DNA of 64,000 nt from Streptomyces roseicoloratus (GTDB lineage Bacteria; Actinomycetota; Actinomycetes; Streptomycetales; Streptomycetaceae). Of this stretch, positions 35,914 to 44,219 are shown one piece after another. Position numbers and translations under genes: made by a program. A model generated the notes under the pieces. The model did no database searches and was not told where the DNA came from. It was given only the letters and a program-made list of their open reading frames with translations. Positions within the stretch are counted from its first letter, which is position 1. The number at the start of each line of letters is the position of its first letter. The DNA is taken from NCBI RefSeq assembly GCF_004117935.1, contig NZ_SDOY01000091.1, forward strand, positions 45,983 through 109,982, written 5' to 3'.

Positions 35914-36422
35914 AACCCGTGATCACCACCGCCAACGTCGCCACCCTTGGAGGCGTCGCCGTCGGCCTCGGCATCCTCACCTGGGTCCTGATCCCCTGGT
36001 ACCGCAAGAGCCGGGACTGGAAGGAGCTCGTGCCTTTCGGCTCCGGGCTGGCGCTGGGCACGCTGTCCGTCCTGGCCGCCGGCGGCGTCCTCGGCAAGAT
36101 CGCCGGATGGATCCTCGGCGCGACCAACAAGGCCGGCGACTATGCCCTGTCGGCCGGGACCGGTGCACAGTCCCCGCTGGTCACCCGCGCCGGCATCACC
36201 GCTCTCGACCCTGGCGGCAGCGTGATCCTGCTGCTGTTCACCGTCGGCCTGATCGCCGTGTGGCGCTCGGCGAAGAAGAAGATCCGCGGCTCGCTGGCCA
36301 CCGGCGTGGTCTGCGGCTGCTCGATCGGGCTGTCCGCCGGAGTCGCCGGCATCGCCGGGGCCACCCTCGTCCCGCTGGCCAACTCCATCGGCGGCGTCCT
36401 CACAGGCTTCCTCGGCGCCTGA
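35910..36422 (+). CDS. Polytopic membrane protein of the transfer block
   Basis: A 170-aa, very hydrophobic protein with four or five membrane segments (VATLGGVAVGLGILTWVLI, GLALGTLSVLAAGGVLG, VILLLFTVGLIAVW, GVVCGCSIGLSAGVAGIAGA). GTG 35910 overlaps the previous stop; GTG 35919 is an alternative with better ribosome-site spacing. It lies directly upstream of the translocase gene and may form the membrane part of the transfer apparatus. Confidence 0.65.
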   Translation: MKPVITTANVATLGGVAVGLGILTWVLIPWYRKSRDWKELVPFGSGLALGTLSVLAAGGVLGKIAGWILGATNKAGDYALSAGTGAQSPLVTRAGITALDPGGSVILLLFTVGLIAVWRSAKKKIRGSLATGVVCGCSIGLSAGVAGIAGATLVPLANSIGGVLTGFLGA

Positions 36423-36523
36423 GGCCCGGCCGGTGACGGTCGTCCGCGAACCCCGCCGGGTTCGCGGACGACCGCCGCCGACCGAGCACCCGCCCGCCCC
36501 CCCCCTCGGAGGAACACACCGTC

Positions 36524-38701
36524 ATGGAACACCTGCCCACCCCGTACGAAGACGAGATCGTCGATGCCGAGCTGCTGCCGCCCGACCATCCCGGCCCCCG
36601 CACCGACGAAGACGCCGCGGAGGCTCCCCGGCCGGGCCGCTCCGCCCGCATCGCGGCCGCCGCCCGCGGCGTGCTCGGCTCGGTGGTCCGCCAGGTCGGC
36701 ACCGGCTGCCGCCACGCCCACCAGCTCACCCGCCACTTCGCCACCGCGGCCAGCGTCTCGGACGAGGAACTGCGCAGGCTCCTGGTCAAGAAGCAGCTCA
36801 CCCGCCACACGTCGCTGCGCGAAGAGGCCGACGAGCGGACCGCGGAGGTCCGCAAGCAGCTGCAGCGCCTGGACCGCAGGGCCGCCGCCGACGGCTGGAC
36901 CAAGAGCGACCAGGAACAGGCCAAGGACCTGCGGGCGGAGCTCGCCGGACGCGAACGCGCCCAGACCGGCCTCGCCACGAGGCCGTTCACGCCCATCCAG
37001 CCCACCGCCGACCAGATCACCTCCGCCCGCACCCGCACCACCTGGAAGCGGGCCGCGGGCCTGCTGGCCTGCACCTGCGGCGCCCTATACGGCGCCGTCC
37101 AGGCCCCCGGCGCCCTCCTGCTCGCCCTGCCGGTGTCCGCGGCCGCCCTGTGGTGGCTGGGCCGCAGCGAGCCCGTGCTGACCGAACGGCCCGTGCCCGA
37201 GGCCCTGCTGCTGCCCGAACTCGACGCCCCGGCCCTGGAACAGACCCCCGCCGCTCAGGAACCGGCAGCAGAGGAGCCCGCGCCGGAGCCGGAGACGAAC
37301 GAGGCGGCGCCGGGTACGGACCCGTTCCCCATCGCCCGCGCCACTACCGGCGAGGAGGTGACCGAATGCCTGCGGCGGGCTCTGGTCGCCGAAGGCGTCA
37401 AGGTCGAAGAGGTCCACAGCCCCGAACGCACCCCTTGGGGCTGGCAGGCCACCGCCACCCTGCGGTCCGGCACCTCGGCCACCGTGGTCAAGGCACTGCG
37501 GGACCTGGACACGCTGCTGAAGGTCGGGGAGGGCCGCACCCTCGCCCAGGGCGACCCCAACGCCTCGGCCAACGTCCGCATCCGGGTCCTCATGAGCGAC
37601 CCGTTCGCCGCCATGCCCGAAGCCGTCCACCACGCGCCGCGCTCACTGTCGATCCTGAACCCGGCCGACCTCGGACTCTCCATCGACGGCGAGACGACCG
37701 AGGTCATCCTCGCCGGCCAGCACGTGATCATCGTGGCGGTCACCGGCGGCGGCAAGTCCGCCATGGTCCGCGTACTCGCCGACCACATCACCGCCTGCGA
37801 CGACGCGGTCATCGTCGACATCGACCCCACCGGACGCGGGCTCGGACCCATGCGGGACGCCGCCGTGCTGCGGGCCTACGACGACGACAGCATCGAGCAG
37901 GCCCTCGAAGCACTCGTCGCCGAAGCCGAACGCCGCATCGCCGACCTGCCCCCGCACATCGACAACTGGATCCCCACCCCCGACGCCCCGTCCCTCCACG
38001 TCGCCGTCGACGAGTACCCCCAGCTCACCCGCCGCGCCAAGCAGCTGGTCCTCAAGCTGCTGAGGATCGGCCGCAAAGCCCGCGTCACCGTCATCCTGTG
38101 CACCCAGGACGCCACCGCCGACATCATGGGCGACGCCGTCGCCGACTCCTTCGGCATCCGCGTCCTGATGCCCTGCCGCGAAGCCGACGTCCCCGTGGTC
38201 CTCGGCGACCGCACCGCCATCGGCAAGGGCTGGCTGCCCCACGTCCTCATCCCCTCGCCCGGCGAACACGACCCGGCCGACGCCGGAACGTTCTACCTCC
38301 TCGCGCCCCGGCACCGGGCCCCCATCATGCGCAAGACCCGCCACATCACCGCCGCCGACGCCGTCCGCCGCACCGCCGAACGCGTCAACGCCGGGATGAC
38401 CACGCTCGTCCTGGACGGCGTCGGCTCCGAGGAGCCGGCCGAGCTGACCCGCGACGTGCGCCAGCTCCTCGAAGACGTGATCGACGTGATCGACAAGAGC
38501 CCGGAGGACCGCATCCACCTCGACCAGCTCGCCGCCGACCTCGCCGCCTACGAACCGGTCCGCTACCGCGGCTGGACCCGCGACGACGTCGGCGAGGCCC
38601 TGCGTTCCGCCGGGGTCCGCACCACCACCGTCCGCGTCGCGGGAACCGGCCGTAAAGGCGTCTATCGCCAGGACGTCGCCGATCGCGCCGGAACACCGTA
38701 A
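36524..38701 (+). CDS. traB: FtsK/SpoIIIE-like DNA translocase (TraB-type)
   Basis: A 725-aa protein with two membrane segments (~residues 183-215), a Glu/Pro linker and a motor domain with Walker A AVTGGGKSAMVRVLA (~406) and Walker B VAVDEYPQLTR (~493). The C terminus carries a winged-helix-like domain (AALRS-like DVGEALRSAGVRTTTVRV), in the position of the DNA-recognising gamma domain of TraB. In actinomycete mobile elements one such hexameric pump moves double-stranded DNA between hyphae and recognises short repeats near its gene. The phased CGGAAC array immediately downstream fits. ATG 36524. Confidence 0.88.
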   Translation: MEHLPTPYEDEIVDAELLPPDHPGPRTDEDAAEAPRPGRSARIAAAARGVLGSVVRQVGTGCRHAHQLTRHFATAASVSDEELRRLLVKKQLTRHTSLREEADERTAEVRKQLQRLDRRAAADGWTKSDQEQAKDLRAELAGRERAQTGLATRPFTPIQPTADQITSARTRTTWKRAAGLLACTCGALYGAVQAPGALLLALPVSAAALWWLGRSEPVLTERPVPEALLLPELDAPALEQTPAAQEPAAEEPAPEPETNEAAPGTDPFPIARATTGEEVTECLRRALVAEGVKVEEVHSPERTPWGWQATATLRSGTSATVVKALRDLDTLLKVGEGRTLAQGDPNASANVRIRVLMSDPFAAMPEAVHHAPRSLSILNPADLGLSIDGETTEVILAGQHVIIVAVTGGGKSAMVRVLADHITACDDAVIVDIDPTGRGLGPMRDAAVLRAYDDDSIEQALEALVAEAERRIADLPPHIDNWIPTPDAPSLHVAVDEYPQLTRRAKQLVLKLLRIGRKARVTVILCTQDATADIMGDAVADSFGIRVLMPCREADVPVVLGDRTAIGKGWLPHVLIPSPGEHDPADAGTFYLLAPRHRAPIMRKTRHITAADAVRRTAERVNAGMTTLVLDGVGSEEPAELTRDVRQLLEDVIDVIDKSPEDRIHLDQLAADLAAYEPVRYRGWTRDDVGEALRSAGVRTTTVRVAGTGRKGVYRQDVADRAGTP

Positions 38702-38728
38702 CGCCCAGCTCACAGGCCCTTTCAGGGC

Positions 38729-38817
38729 CGGAACACAGGCCGGAACGGGCCCGGAACCGCTGCGGAACACCGCCGCCGTTCCGGGCCCGTTCCGCACTCG
38801 TTCCCGGCCCTGTTCCG
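38729..38817. repeat. Phased 4+4 CGGAAC array, candidate cis-acting transfer locus (clt)
   Basis: CGGAAC lies at 38729, 38741, 38752 and 38763, then its inverse GTTCC(G/C) at 38778, 38789, 38800 and 38812. Spacings are 12, 11, 11 and 11, 11, 12 bp, a mirror arrangement in helical phase. The two halves also form a long imperfect inverted repeat (38724-38758 with 38778-38812). It starts 27 bp after the traB stop. Known TraB proteins recognise 8-bp repeats next to traB, so this is a good clt candidate; it may also terminate traB. Confidence 0.7.
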
Positions 38818-38942
38818 CCCCGGCGACCAGGGGCCGCGGATTGATGGCGGTGATCGCGAAATCACCGAAGTCACCCGTGCGGGCGCCTGCCGGACGCGAC
38901 ACTGAAGCCCTCGTCGTGTCCGCGAACTGGAGGGGCCAGCCT

Positions 38943-39260
38943 GTGCCGTACGACCCGAGTGACCATCCCCGGGACGCCGCCCGGTCGATCACCAAACTCG
39001 TCGAGGACATTGCCAGCGGCAAAGCCGCCTGGGAGGAACCCCGCGACGTCGCCCGGGCCCTGGGCCGGCTCCACGAACTCGCCCAAGCCCTGCCGCAGGC
39101 ACTCCTGCAGGCGTCCTCGGCGATCGACCGCATGGCCCGCGACCGCGACGACGCCACCACGGTCGCCCGCATCATCGGCGAAGCCGCCACGAGCGCCACC
39201 AGCCTCGAGAACCAACTCGGCCGCGCACACGAGGCCGCACGCGAGGTCCGCTCCCGCTGA
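38943..39260 (+). CDS. Helical hypothetical protein (paralogue of 27458-27844)
   Basis: A 105-aa helical protein (LHELAQALPQALLQASSAID, ATSATSLENQLGRAHEAARE) sharing its core pattern with the product of 27458-27844. GTG 38943 has GGAGGGG at good spacing; an ATG at 38844 would add 33 residues. Function unknown; both copies lie next to the replication/transfer blocks. Confidence 0.6.
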   Translation: MPYDPSDHPRDAARSITKLVEDIASGKAAWEEPRDVARALGRLHELAQALPQALLQASSAIDRMARDRDDATTVARIIGEAATSATSLENQLGRAHEAAREVRSR

Positions 39261-39348
39261 CCCGCCCGGCGGGCCGCCCCGCCGCACCCTCGGGGCCCAT
39301 TGCAAGGCCCCGCCCACTGACTTGAGCCGACAGAAGGGACAGCGCTGG

Positions 39349-39963
39349 ATGCGCCACCACCCGAGCGGATACCGGGCCGTGTTCACACGCACCAGGGACG
39401 GCCGCACCATCACGGTCGACAAGGAGGTTGTGGCCTGGGACGAGGACGGCCAGCCGCTCGTGCTCTTCGGCCGGGCACTGGTCACCCCCATCGGGCTGAT
39501 CAGCGAGGGTTACACCCTCGCCCGGGTGCAGCAGGTCCCCGTCGTGACCGGAGTGCTGCCCGGCGGCGGCTGGCGGGTGCGCTACCACCAGCAGTACAAC
39601 GACGGCGTCTACACCCACACCGAGCCCGTCGTCGCCTGGCACACCTTGAGCGACGGCACCACCGTGCCGCTCATGGCCCCCACCCACGGTGAGGAGGACG
39701 GCGTCTGGTGCGTCAACGAGGTGGAGCGTGACGGCGACGTGAGCCTCGTGCACCCGGACGGGACCGAGCAGGACCGCGGCGACGTCTTGGCGGCGTTCAT
39801 GGAGTGGTGCGGCAAGTGCGAGTCCAGCGCCCGCCGATACCGGATCATCGACGGGGTGGACCAGCGCTGCCCGGACTGCCACATCGACCATCCGGCCAAC
39901 CGCGGCCGGCAACGAGAGCTCGCCCAGGCCCTGGAGAAGAAGCTCACCGCCCAGGCCGACTGA
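39349..39963 (+). CDS. Hypothetical protein with C-terminal zinc ribbon
   Basis: A 204-aa protein with repeated beta-rich units (EVVAWDEDGQPLVLFGRALV, EPVVAWHTLSDGTTVPLMAP) and a C-terminal CGKC...CPDC zinc ribbon (~165-190), then a helical tail. ATG 39349 has AAGGGA upstream. Proteins of this form are found in actinobacterial phages and ICEs; no function is assigned. Confidence 0.6.
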   Translation: MRHHPSGYRAVFTRTRDGRTITVDKEVVAWDEDGQPLVLFGRALVTPIGLISEGYTLARVQQVPVVTGVLPGGGWRVRYHQQYNDGVYTHTEPVVAWHTLSDGTTVPLMAPTHGEEDGVWCVNEVERDGDVSLVHPDGTEQDRGDVLAAFMEWCGKCESSARRYRIIDGVDQRCPDCHIDHPANRGRQRELAQALEKKLTAQAD

Positions 39964-39978
39964 CCCGTCCGGCCGCGG

Positions 39979-40923
39979 TCATGCCGTCACCGCCGCACCG
40001 GTGACCGCATCAACGCCGGTGTCACCCCCGGGAACCGGTACTTCGCGGTCGGCCGTCGGCGAAGCGGGAGGACGCTTGGGAAGCTGGCCGGTCTCGGCGA
40101 ACAGATCGAGCAGGCGTTCGCCACACAGGCTCCACTGCACCATCGTGTTGCAGTCGGCCAGCTGCACACCCAGCTTCCCGGCCAGCGCGGTGGCCGGCTT
40201 GGTGAACTTCCCGGTCGTCACCACGAACGCCAGCTCCGCCTCGTGGAGCTGCCGAGTCCCGGCGACCTGCTGGATGACACCCGAACCGATCGTGGTGTCG
40301 GCGTCCTGGACGTGCTTGCACTGCACCACCACACGGCGGCCGTCGGGGGCAGGGAGCCGGGCGATGACATCGGCCGCCAGGTCTCCGGCCCCGCCGTTCC
40401 AGCGCTCCACGACGAACCCGTCGAAGGTGAGCATGTGGGCTATGTGGTGCTCGAACGTCCGGTGATGCATCGCGTACAGGCGGGTGAAGGCTTCCGCCCA
40501 CACCCCGCGGGTGTGCTCGTCGTCTGAGGCCGCCACCATGGCCTGGACGCGCCGGGTCCAGGCGTTGACCTTGGTGGCGATCGCGTTGGACTCTGCCGCG
40601 GTGGCGTCCGGGGCGAGGGCCTCGGTCCGTTCCTTGAGGCGCCGCACGGTGTCCATCTCGGCGGCCAAGACCTCGAAGTGGCGGACGGATACTTCGTGGC
40701 GGGCGGTCAGCAGCACGCGTCGTGCGGCGGTGTCGAGCTGGCTGGCCATCCAGTTCGCGTTGGTGTGGATGTTCTGCAGGTTCTGGCGGTGTACGGCTGC
40801 GAACCCGTGGGGGCGATGGTCGAACAGCCCGCCGAAGAACTCGGTGCCGGGGTCGTCCCCGAAGATGTTGAGCAGGTCACCGAGACTGGTTTGCGACGGT
40901 CCACCGAAGACATTGTTGATCAT
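39979..40923 (-). CDS. Mrr-like restriction endonuclease domain protein
   Basis: A 314-aa protein with a helical N-terminal region and a C-terminal Mrr-type nuclease domain: GFVVERWNGGAGDLAADVIA followed by RRVVVQCKHVQ (Asp ... Q-x-K catalytic pattern) and GSGVIQQVAGTRQLHEAELA, then VVTTGKFTKPA. Mrr nucleases cut modified DNA, so it may defend the host or protect the element against competitors. ATG 40923. It is convergent with the preceding gene and divergent from 40999. No methylase partner is seen nearby. Confidence 0.8.
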   Translation of the reverse strand: MINNVFGGPSQTSLGDLLNIFGDDPGTEFFGGLFDHRPHGFAAVHRQNLQNIHTNANWMASQLDTAARRVLLTARHEVSVRHFEVLAAEMDTVRRLKERTEALAPDATAAESNAIATKVNAWTRRVQAMVAASDDEHTRGVWAEAFTRLYAMHHRTFEHHIAHMLTFDGFVVERWNGGAGDLAADVIARLPAPDGRRVVVQCKHVQDADTTIGSGVIQQVAGTRQLHEAELAFVVTTGKFTKPATALAGKLGVQLADCNTMVQWSLCGERLLDLFAETGQLPKRPPASPTADREVPVPGGDTGVDAVTGAAVTA

Positions 40924-40998
40924 GCTCGCAGGCTACTGACCTGCACTGACATCTCCGTTTGGTGTGCATTGTCAGTGGCGTGCGGCAGGCTGGGCGGC

Positions 40999-41412
40999 AT
41001 GAGTACGCGTGCGAGCGGCAGCCCGGATTCCCGCGATCAGATCCCGGGCCGGCTGAGCGATGTGGGGCCGGGCTGGCATCCGCTGTTGCGGAGTCTGCAC
41101 GATCAGCTCGCGGCCCTGGCGCCGGACTATCGGCTGGAGGAGCTCACGGTGAAGCTCGGCGGCCTGCGCCTGTACGTCGCCGACCGGTTCGATGCCGACG
41201 GAGAGTTCGACGGCGACTGGGCGGATGCCGCCGGCGCTCTGACCGATGCCGCCGAACTCGCGGCCGAGAAGACATGCGAGTCCTGCGGGGGACCGGGCCG
41301 TCCGCGCTTCCACGGTGACCGGCACGGCACCTGGATCCGAACCCTGTGCGACCCGTGCCGCACCAACCGCTCCGCAGCCGCCACCGAGGCCGAGCAGGCC
41401 CCCGTCGCATAG
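40999..41412 (+). CDS. Small zinc-finger hypothetical protein
   Basis: A 137-aa protein with a folded N-terminal part (LEELTVKLGGLRLYVADRFD) and a CxxC...CxxC pair (CESCGGPG, CDPCRT) that should bind zinc. ATG 40999 has no clear Shine-Dalgarno. It is divergent from the Mrr-like gene. Unknown function. Confidence 0.6.
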   Translation: MSTRASGSPDSRDQIPGRLSDVGPGWHPLLRSLHDQLAALAPDYRLEELTVKLGGLRLYVADRFDADGEFDGDWADAAGALTDAAELAAEKTCESCGGPGRPRFHGDRHGTWIRTLCDPCRTNRSAAATEAEQAPVA

Positions 41413-41458
41413 AGGCCGCCGGGCTGCGAGAGACAGCGGCCGGACCGACACTGAGGGC

Positions 41459-41818
41459 ATGAGCGATCCGCTGCGGCCGGAGATGATTCCCGGCCCGATC
41501 GTGTGTCCGCCATGGTGCAGCCGCGTGCACCCGGGGCCGGACGACAACGTCGAGGACGGCATCATGCACACCTCCGAGGCGGTGGTGTGGGACATGCCGC
41601 TGAACCGCGACTTTCCACGGATGCAGTTCGACCTGGTCAGCTTCGACACCCCGCAGCATCGCACCTCGACAGTGCTGGAGGTCAGCGCCGTCGAGAAGAA
41701 CGCTGTCCCCAAGTCCTTCGACGTCCACAATGGCGCCGAGCTGGACCAGGTGATCAGCGAGCTCAAGCGGACCATCAACGTTCTGGAAGGCTGGCGCGGC
41801 TACCTGCCCCCGCGGTGA
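41459..41818 (+). CDS. DUF6907-like hypothetical protein
   Basis: A 119-aa protein that begins with a CPPWC-x-RVHPGP motif, characteristic of small actinobacterial proteins annotated DUF6907, then a beta-rich domain (MQFDLVSFDTPQHRTSTVLE) and a C-terminal helix (ELDQVISELKRTINVLEGW). ATG 41459. Convergent with the ASCH gene across a terminator. Confidence 0.65.
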   Translation: MSDPLRPEMIPGPIVCPPWCSRVHPGPDDNVEDGIMHTSEAVVWDMPLNRDFPRMQFDLVSFDTPQHRTSTVLEVSAVEKNAVPKSFDVHNGAELDQVISELKRTINVLEGWRGYLPPR

Positions 41819-41877
41819 GGTGGCCTGAGCACTCGGCTCCGTACGCGGTGGTGCACGGCGACGCCGTACGCCCGCGC

Positions 41878-41902
41878 GTCCCCCTTCTCGAGGAAGGGGG
41901 AC
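41878..41902. terminator. Convergent terminator
   Basis: GTCCCCCTT (41878-41886) pairs with AAGGGGGAC (41894-41902), and an inner TCGA allows further stacking. It separates the plus-strand DUF6907-like gene from the minus-strand ASCH gene and can serve both. Confidence 0.7.
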
Positions 41903-41921
41903 GTACGTCTTGGGCGTCGGC

Positions 41922-42272
41922 CTACAGGAGGGTGAGGTGGAGGGCGAATGCGCCCAGGGCTTCCTTCTCGGGCGGGTAGATGTCGCGGATCGCGGCGACG
42001 AGCTGGTCGTGGGTCATGTCCGGTCCGCCGATCGCGGCGGGGTCCTCGGCGTCCAGCATCGCGGCGAACGAGCCGTACTCCTTCACCGCGGTGATGAGGG
42101 TGGTCAGCTTCTCGTCCGCGCAGGCGATGGTCAGGGTGTCCCCGGCGGCCATCTTGCGGATCTTGGGGTAGCCGACGCGGACCTCGATGGTCTTCGCGCC
42201 GGAGGCGATCAGGTCGAAGTACGGCTTGCGGATGCTGAGGGAGTGCTCCGCCCTCTGCTGGTCGCCGGTCAC
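41922..42272 (-). CDS. ASCH-domain protein
   Basis: A 116-aa ASCH domain protein. ASCH domains are PUA-like folds that bind RNA or modified nucleosides; the conserved segment is HSLSIRKPYFDLIASGAKTI followed by EVRVGYPKIRKMAAGDTL. GTG 42272 has GGAGA at 6 nt. It lies 18 bp downstream of the XRE regulator gene on the same strand and belongs to the cargo region. A link with nucleotide or tRNA metabolism of the neighbouring operon is possible. Confidence 0.8.
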   Translation of the reverse strand: MTGDQQRAEHSLSIRKPYFDLIASGAKTIEVRVGYPKIRKMAAGDTLTIACADEKLTTLITAVKEYGSFAAMLDAEDPAAIGGPDMTHDQLVAAIRDIYPPEKEALGAFALHLTLL

Positions 42273-42290
42273 GTTGAATCTCCTTCGGGT

Positions 42291-43868
42291 TCAGGCTCCG
42301 GTGGTTGCGGGCAGGGCCGGGCGGGCGGCCGCGTCGGCGGCGGCCAGCCGTTCGCACAGGCCCTCGACTGCGGCCTGGCGGGGGTAGCGGCGGGTGAGGT
42401 ACGAGGTGAGGTCGCCGGCCCGGTGGCGCACGGAGTCGACGACACGGCCGGAGTCGAGGGCCTGGTGGCCCAGCGCCACGGCGTCGTCGGGGTCGCCGAG
42501 GAGGGCATGGGCGAGGGCCATGTCGATGCGGGCGATGGCCTCCCGGCTGGGGGACCTCGATGCCGCGGGAGCGGCCTCGTAGGTCGCCAGGGCCTGTTCG
42601 GCGTGCTGACGGGCTTCTTCGGCCTGGCCGAGCCAGATGTACGAGGTCGCCGGGTAGGAGGTGAGGGCGTAGTCGGCCAGCGGCAGCACGTCCATGCCGA
42701 AGCGGCGGGGCGAGCGCGGCGGCAGGAGCCGGTAGGCGTCCTCGGCTGCCCGGTAGGCGGTAGTGAAGCCGTCCGCGTCGCCGTCGGCCGCGGCCGCGCG
42801 GGCAGCCTGAGCGTGCAGCCGCACGGTCAGCGGATGGGTGGCCGGGGCCTCGATGAGGCCCTTGAGAGCGGCGTCGCGGGCCTTGCCGGGCCGCTGCTCG
42901 TACAGGTTGATGGAGGCGGAGGCGTCCATGGCCCACGCGCACAGCTGGCCGTGTCCGGCCTGCTGGCCGTGGACGAAGGCGTCGGTGGCGAACGCCAGGC
43001 CGGTACGGGCCTCGCCGAGGTCGTGGGCGAGCCACGCCAAGAGCTCGGACAGCCAGCCGGCGAACGCCAGCAGTTCGCGTTCCTGGCGGTGGGTGTGACG
43101 GCCTTTGAGAAGGGCGTCGACCTTGCGCCGGTAGTCCATCACCGCGTCGAAGACGGCCCTGGGCGGCTTGAGCGAGTACGCCCGGTTGAACTCGGTGACC
43201 GCGAGGTCGAGGTGGTCCAGGGTTCCCGAGCCGAGCGAGGTCGCCTCGGCCTGCCGGGTGAACTCCATGGCCTCTGCTGCTGCCTGCTGGAGGATCTGGG
43301 CTGCGGCGGCCGGGGAGGCCATGGCCAGTCCGGCGAGCTTGACCGCGTCGCGACGCTTCGTTGCCCCCACCTCCGTGAAGGTCCGCAGACCGGCACCTGC
43401 GCCTTCCGTTTTTCCTTGGAGAAGTGTTCCATCCAGGCCGTCCCCGTTCCAAAGCGGATCGGAGTCATCCTGCGCGGGGGCGGGTGAGTAGTCGCGGGCG
43501 AATCCCAGCTCGACGGGGTTGGTTGCCAGCAGGCGGCACAGCAGGTCCTGGTAGTCGGGGCTGGGCAGGCCGCCGGCCTCCCAGTCCTTCCAGGACCGTT
43601 CGGACAGTCCCACCTTGGCCAGGTTCTCGTCCTCGACGAACTGGTGGGCGGCGGCGACGGCCTGGGCGACGGTCCACCCCACCGCGAGGCGGCGGCACTT
43701 GAGGCGGCGGTGGCCGCAGTGGTCCTCGATCTGGGCCGCGATCTGCGCGATGAGGACCTGCGGCACCGGCTCGGGGGAGCCGGCCTCGCCCAGGGCCCGT
43801 TCACGTAAGGCTTTGCCGCAGGAGACGTCGTGGACCGCTTGGGTCTGCGGCTTCGCCTGGGATCTCAC
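42291..43868 (-). CDS. XRE-type HTH regulator with TPR-like domain
   Basis: A 525-aa protein. The N-terminal part carries an HTH region (GWTVAQAVAAAHQFVEDENL, then LSERSWKDWEAGGLPSPDYQ, LLCRLLATNPVELGF) typical of large Streptomyces XRE regulators; the rest is an Ala-rich helical-repeat region (HAEQALATYEAAPA, ALGHQALDSGRVVDS). GTG 43868 has GGGGAGG at 6 nt. It is divergent from the five-gene operon starting at 44220, which it most likely controls. Confidence 0.82.
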   Translation of the reverse strand: MRSQAKPQTQAVHDVSCGKALRERALGEAGSPEPVPQVLIAQIAAQIEDHCGHRRLKCRRLAVGWTVAQAVAAAHQFVEDENLAKVGLSERSWKDWEAGGLPSPDYQDLLCRLLATNPVELGFARDYSPAPAQDDSDPLWNGDGLDGTLLQGKTEGAGAGLRTFTEVGATKRRDAVKLAGLAMASPAAAAQILQQAAAEAMEFTRQAEATSLGSGTLDHLDLAVTEFNRAYSLKPPRAVFDAVMDYRRKVDALLKGRHTHRQERELLAFAGWLSELLAWLAHDLGEARTGLAFATDAFVHGQQAGHGQLCAWAMDASASINLYEQRPGKARDAALKGLIEAPATHPLTVRLHAQAARAAAADGDADGFTTAYRAAEDAYRLLPPRSPRRFGMDVLPLADYALTSYPATSYIWLGQAEEARQHAEQALATYEAAPAASRSPSREAIARIDMALAHALLGDPDDAVALGHQALDSGRVVDSVRHRAGDLTSYLTRRYPRQAAVEGLCERLAAADAAARPALPATTGA

Positions 43869-44219
43869 TGGTTGCCTCCCCTGCGAGCACGATGCGGGCG
43901 CCGGTTGCGCCGCCGGTGCTGGCCAACGGTTGCTTGCCTGCCCCGGCAGGAGATCAAACCACCTGGCGAAGGTGGATTCGCCGCCCGCAGGGTGCGGCCG
44001 TACCGCCCACGAGGGGCGGTCACCTCTCACTACCTGCGACGACGCGGGCGGATCACTCTGAATCCCGGCGCCGCGTCCGGCCGACGGACCCTTCGACATC
44101 GGCCGGCTCCCCCCTTCGGCGGTCACGTCAAGGGGCATCCGGCCGGACGCGTCGCGCCCTCCACCCCCGTCCACATGCCCCAGGCCCCGGCCTGAGGCCG
44201 AGAGACCGAGAGGGACTCC
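43869..44219. promoter_or_regulatory. Divergent regulatory region of the cargo operon
   Basis: 351 bp without a gene, between the XRE regulator and the hydroxylase-like gene. CCGGCCGA (44077-44084) is repeated as its inverse TCGGCCGG (44099-44106) with a 14-bp gap, and a further CCGGCCGG follows near 44139, so a regulator could bind here. A Shine-Dalgarno GAGAGGGA precedes ATG 44220. No promoter hexamers are clear enough to name. Confidence 0.5.
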
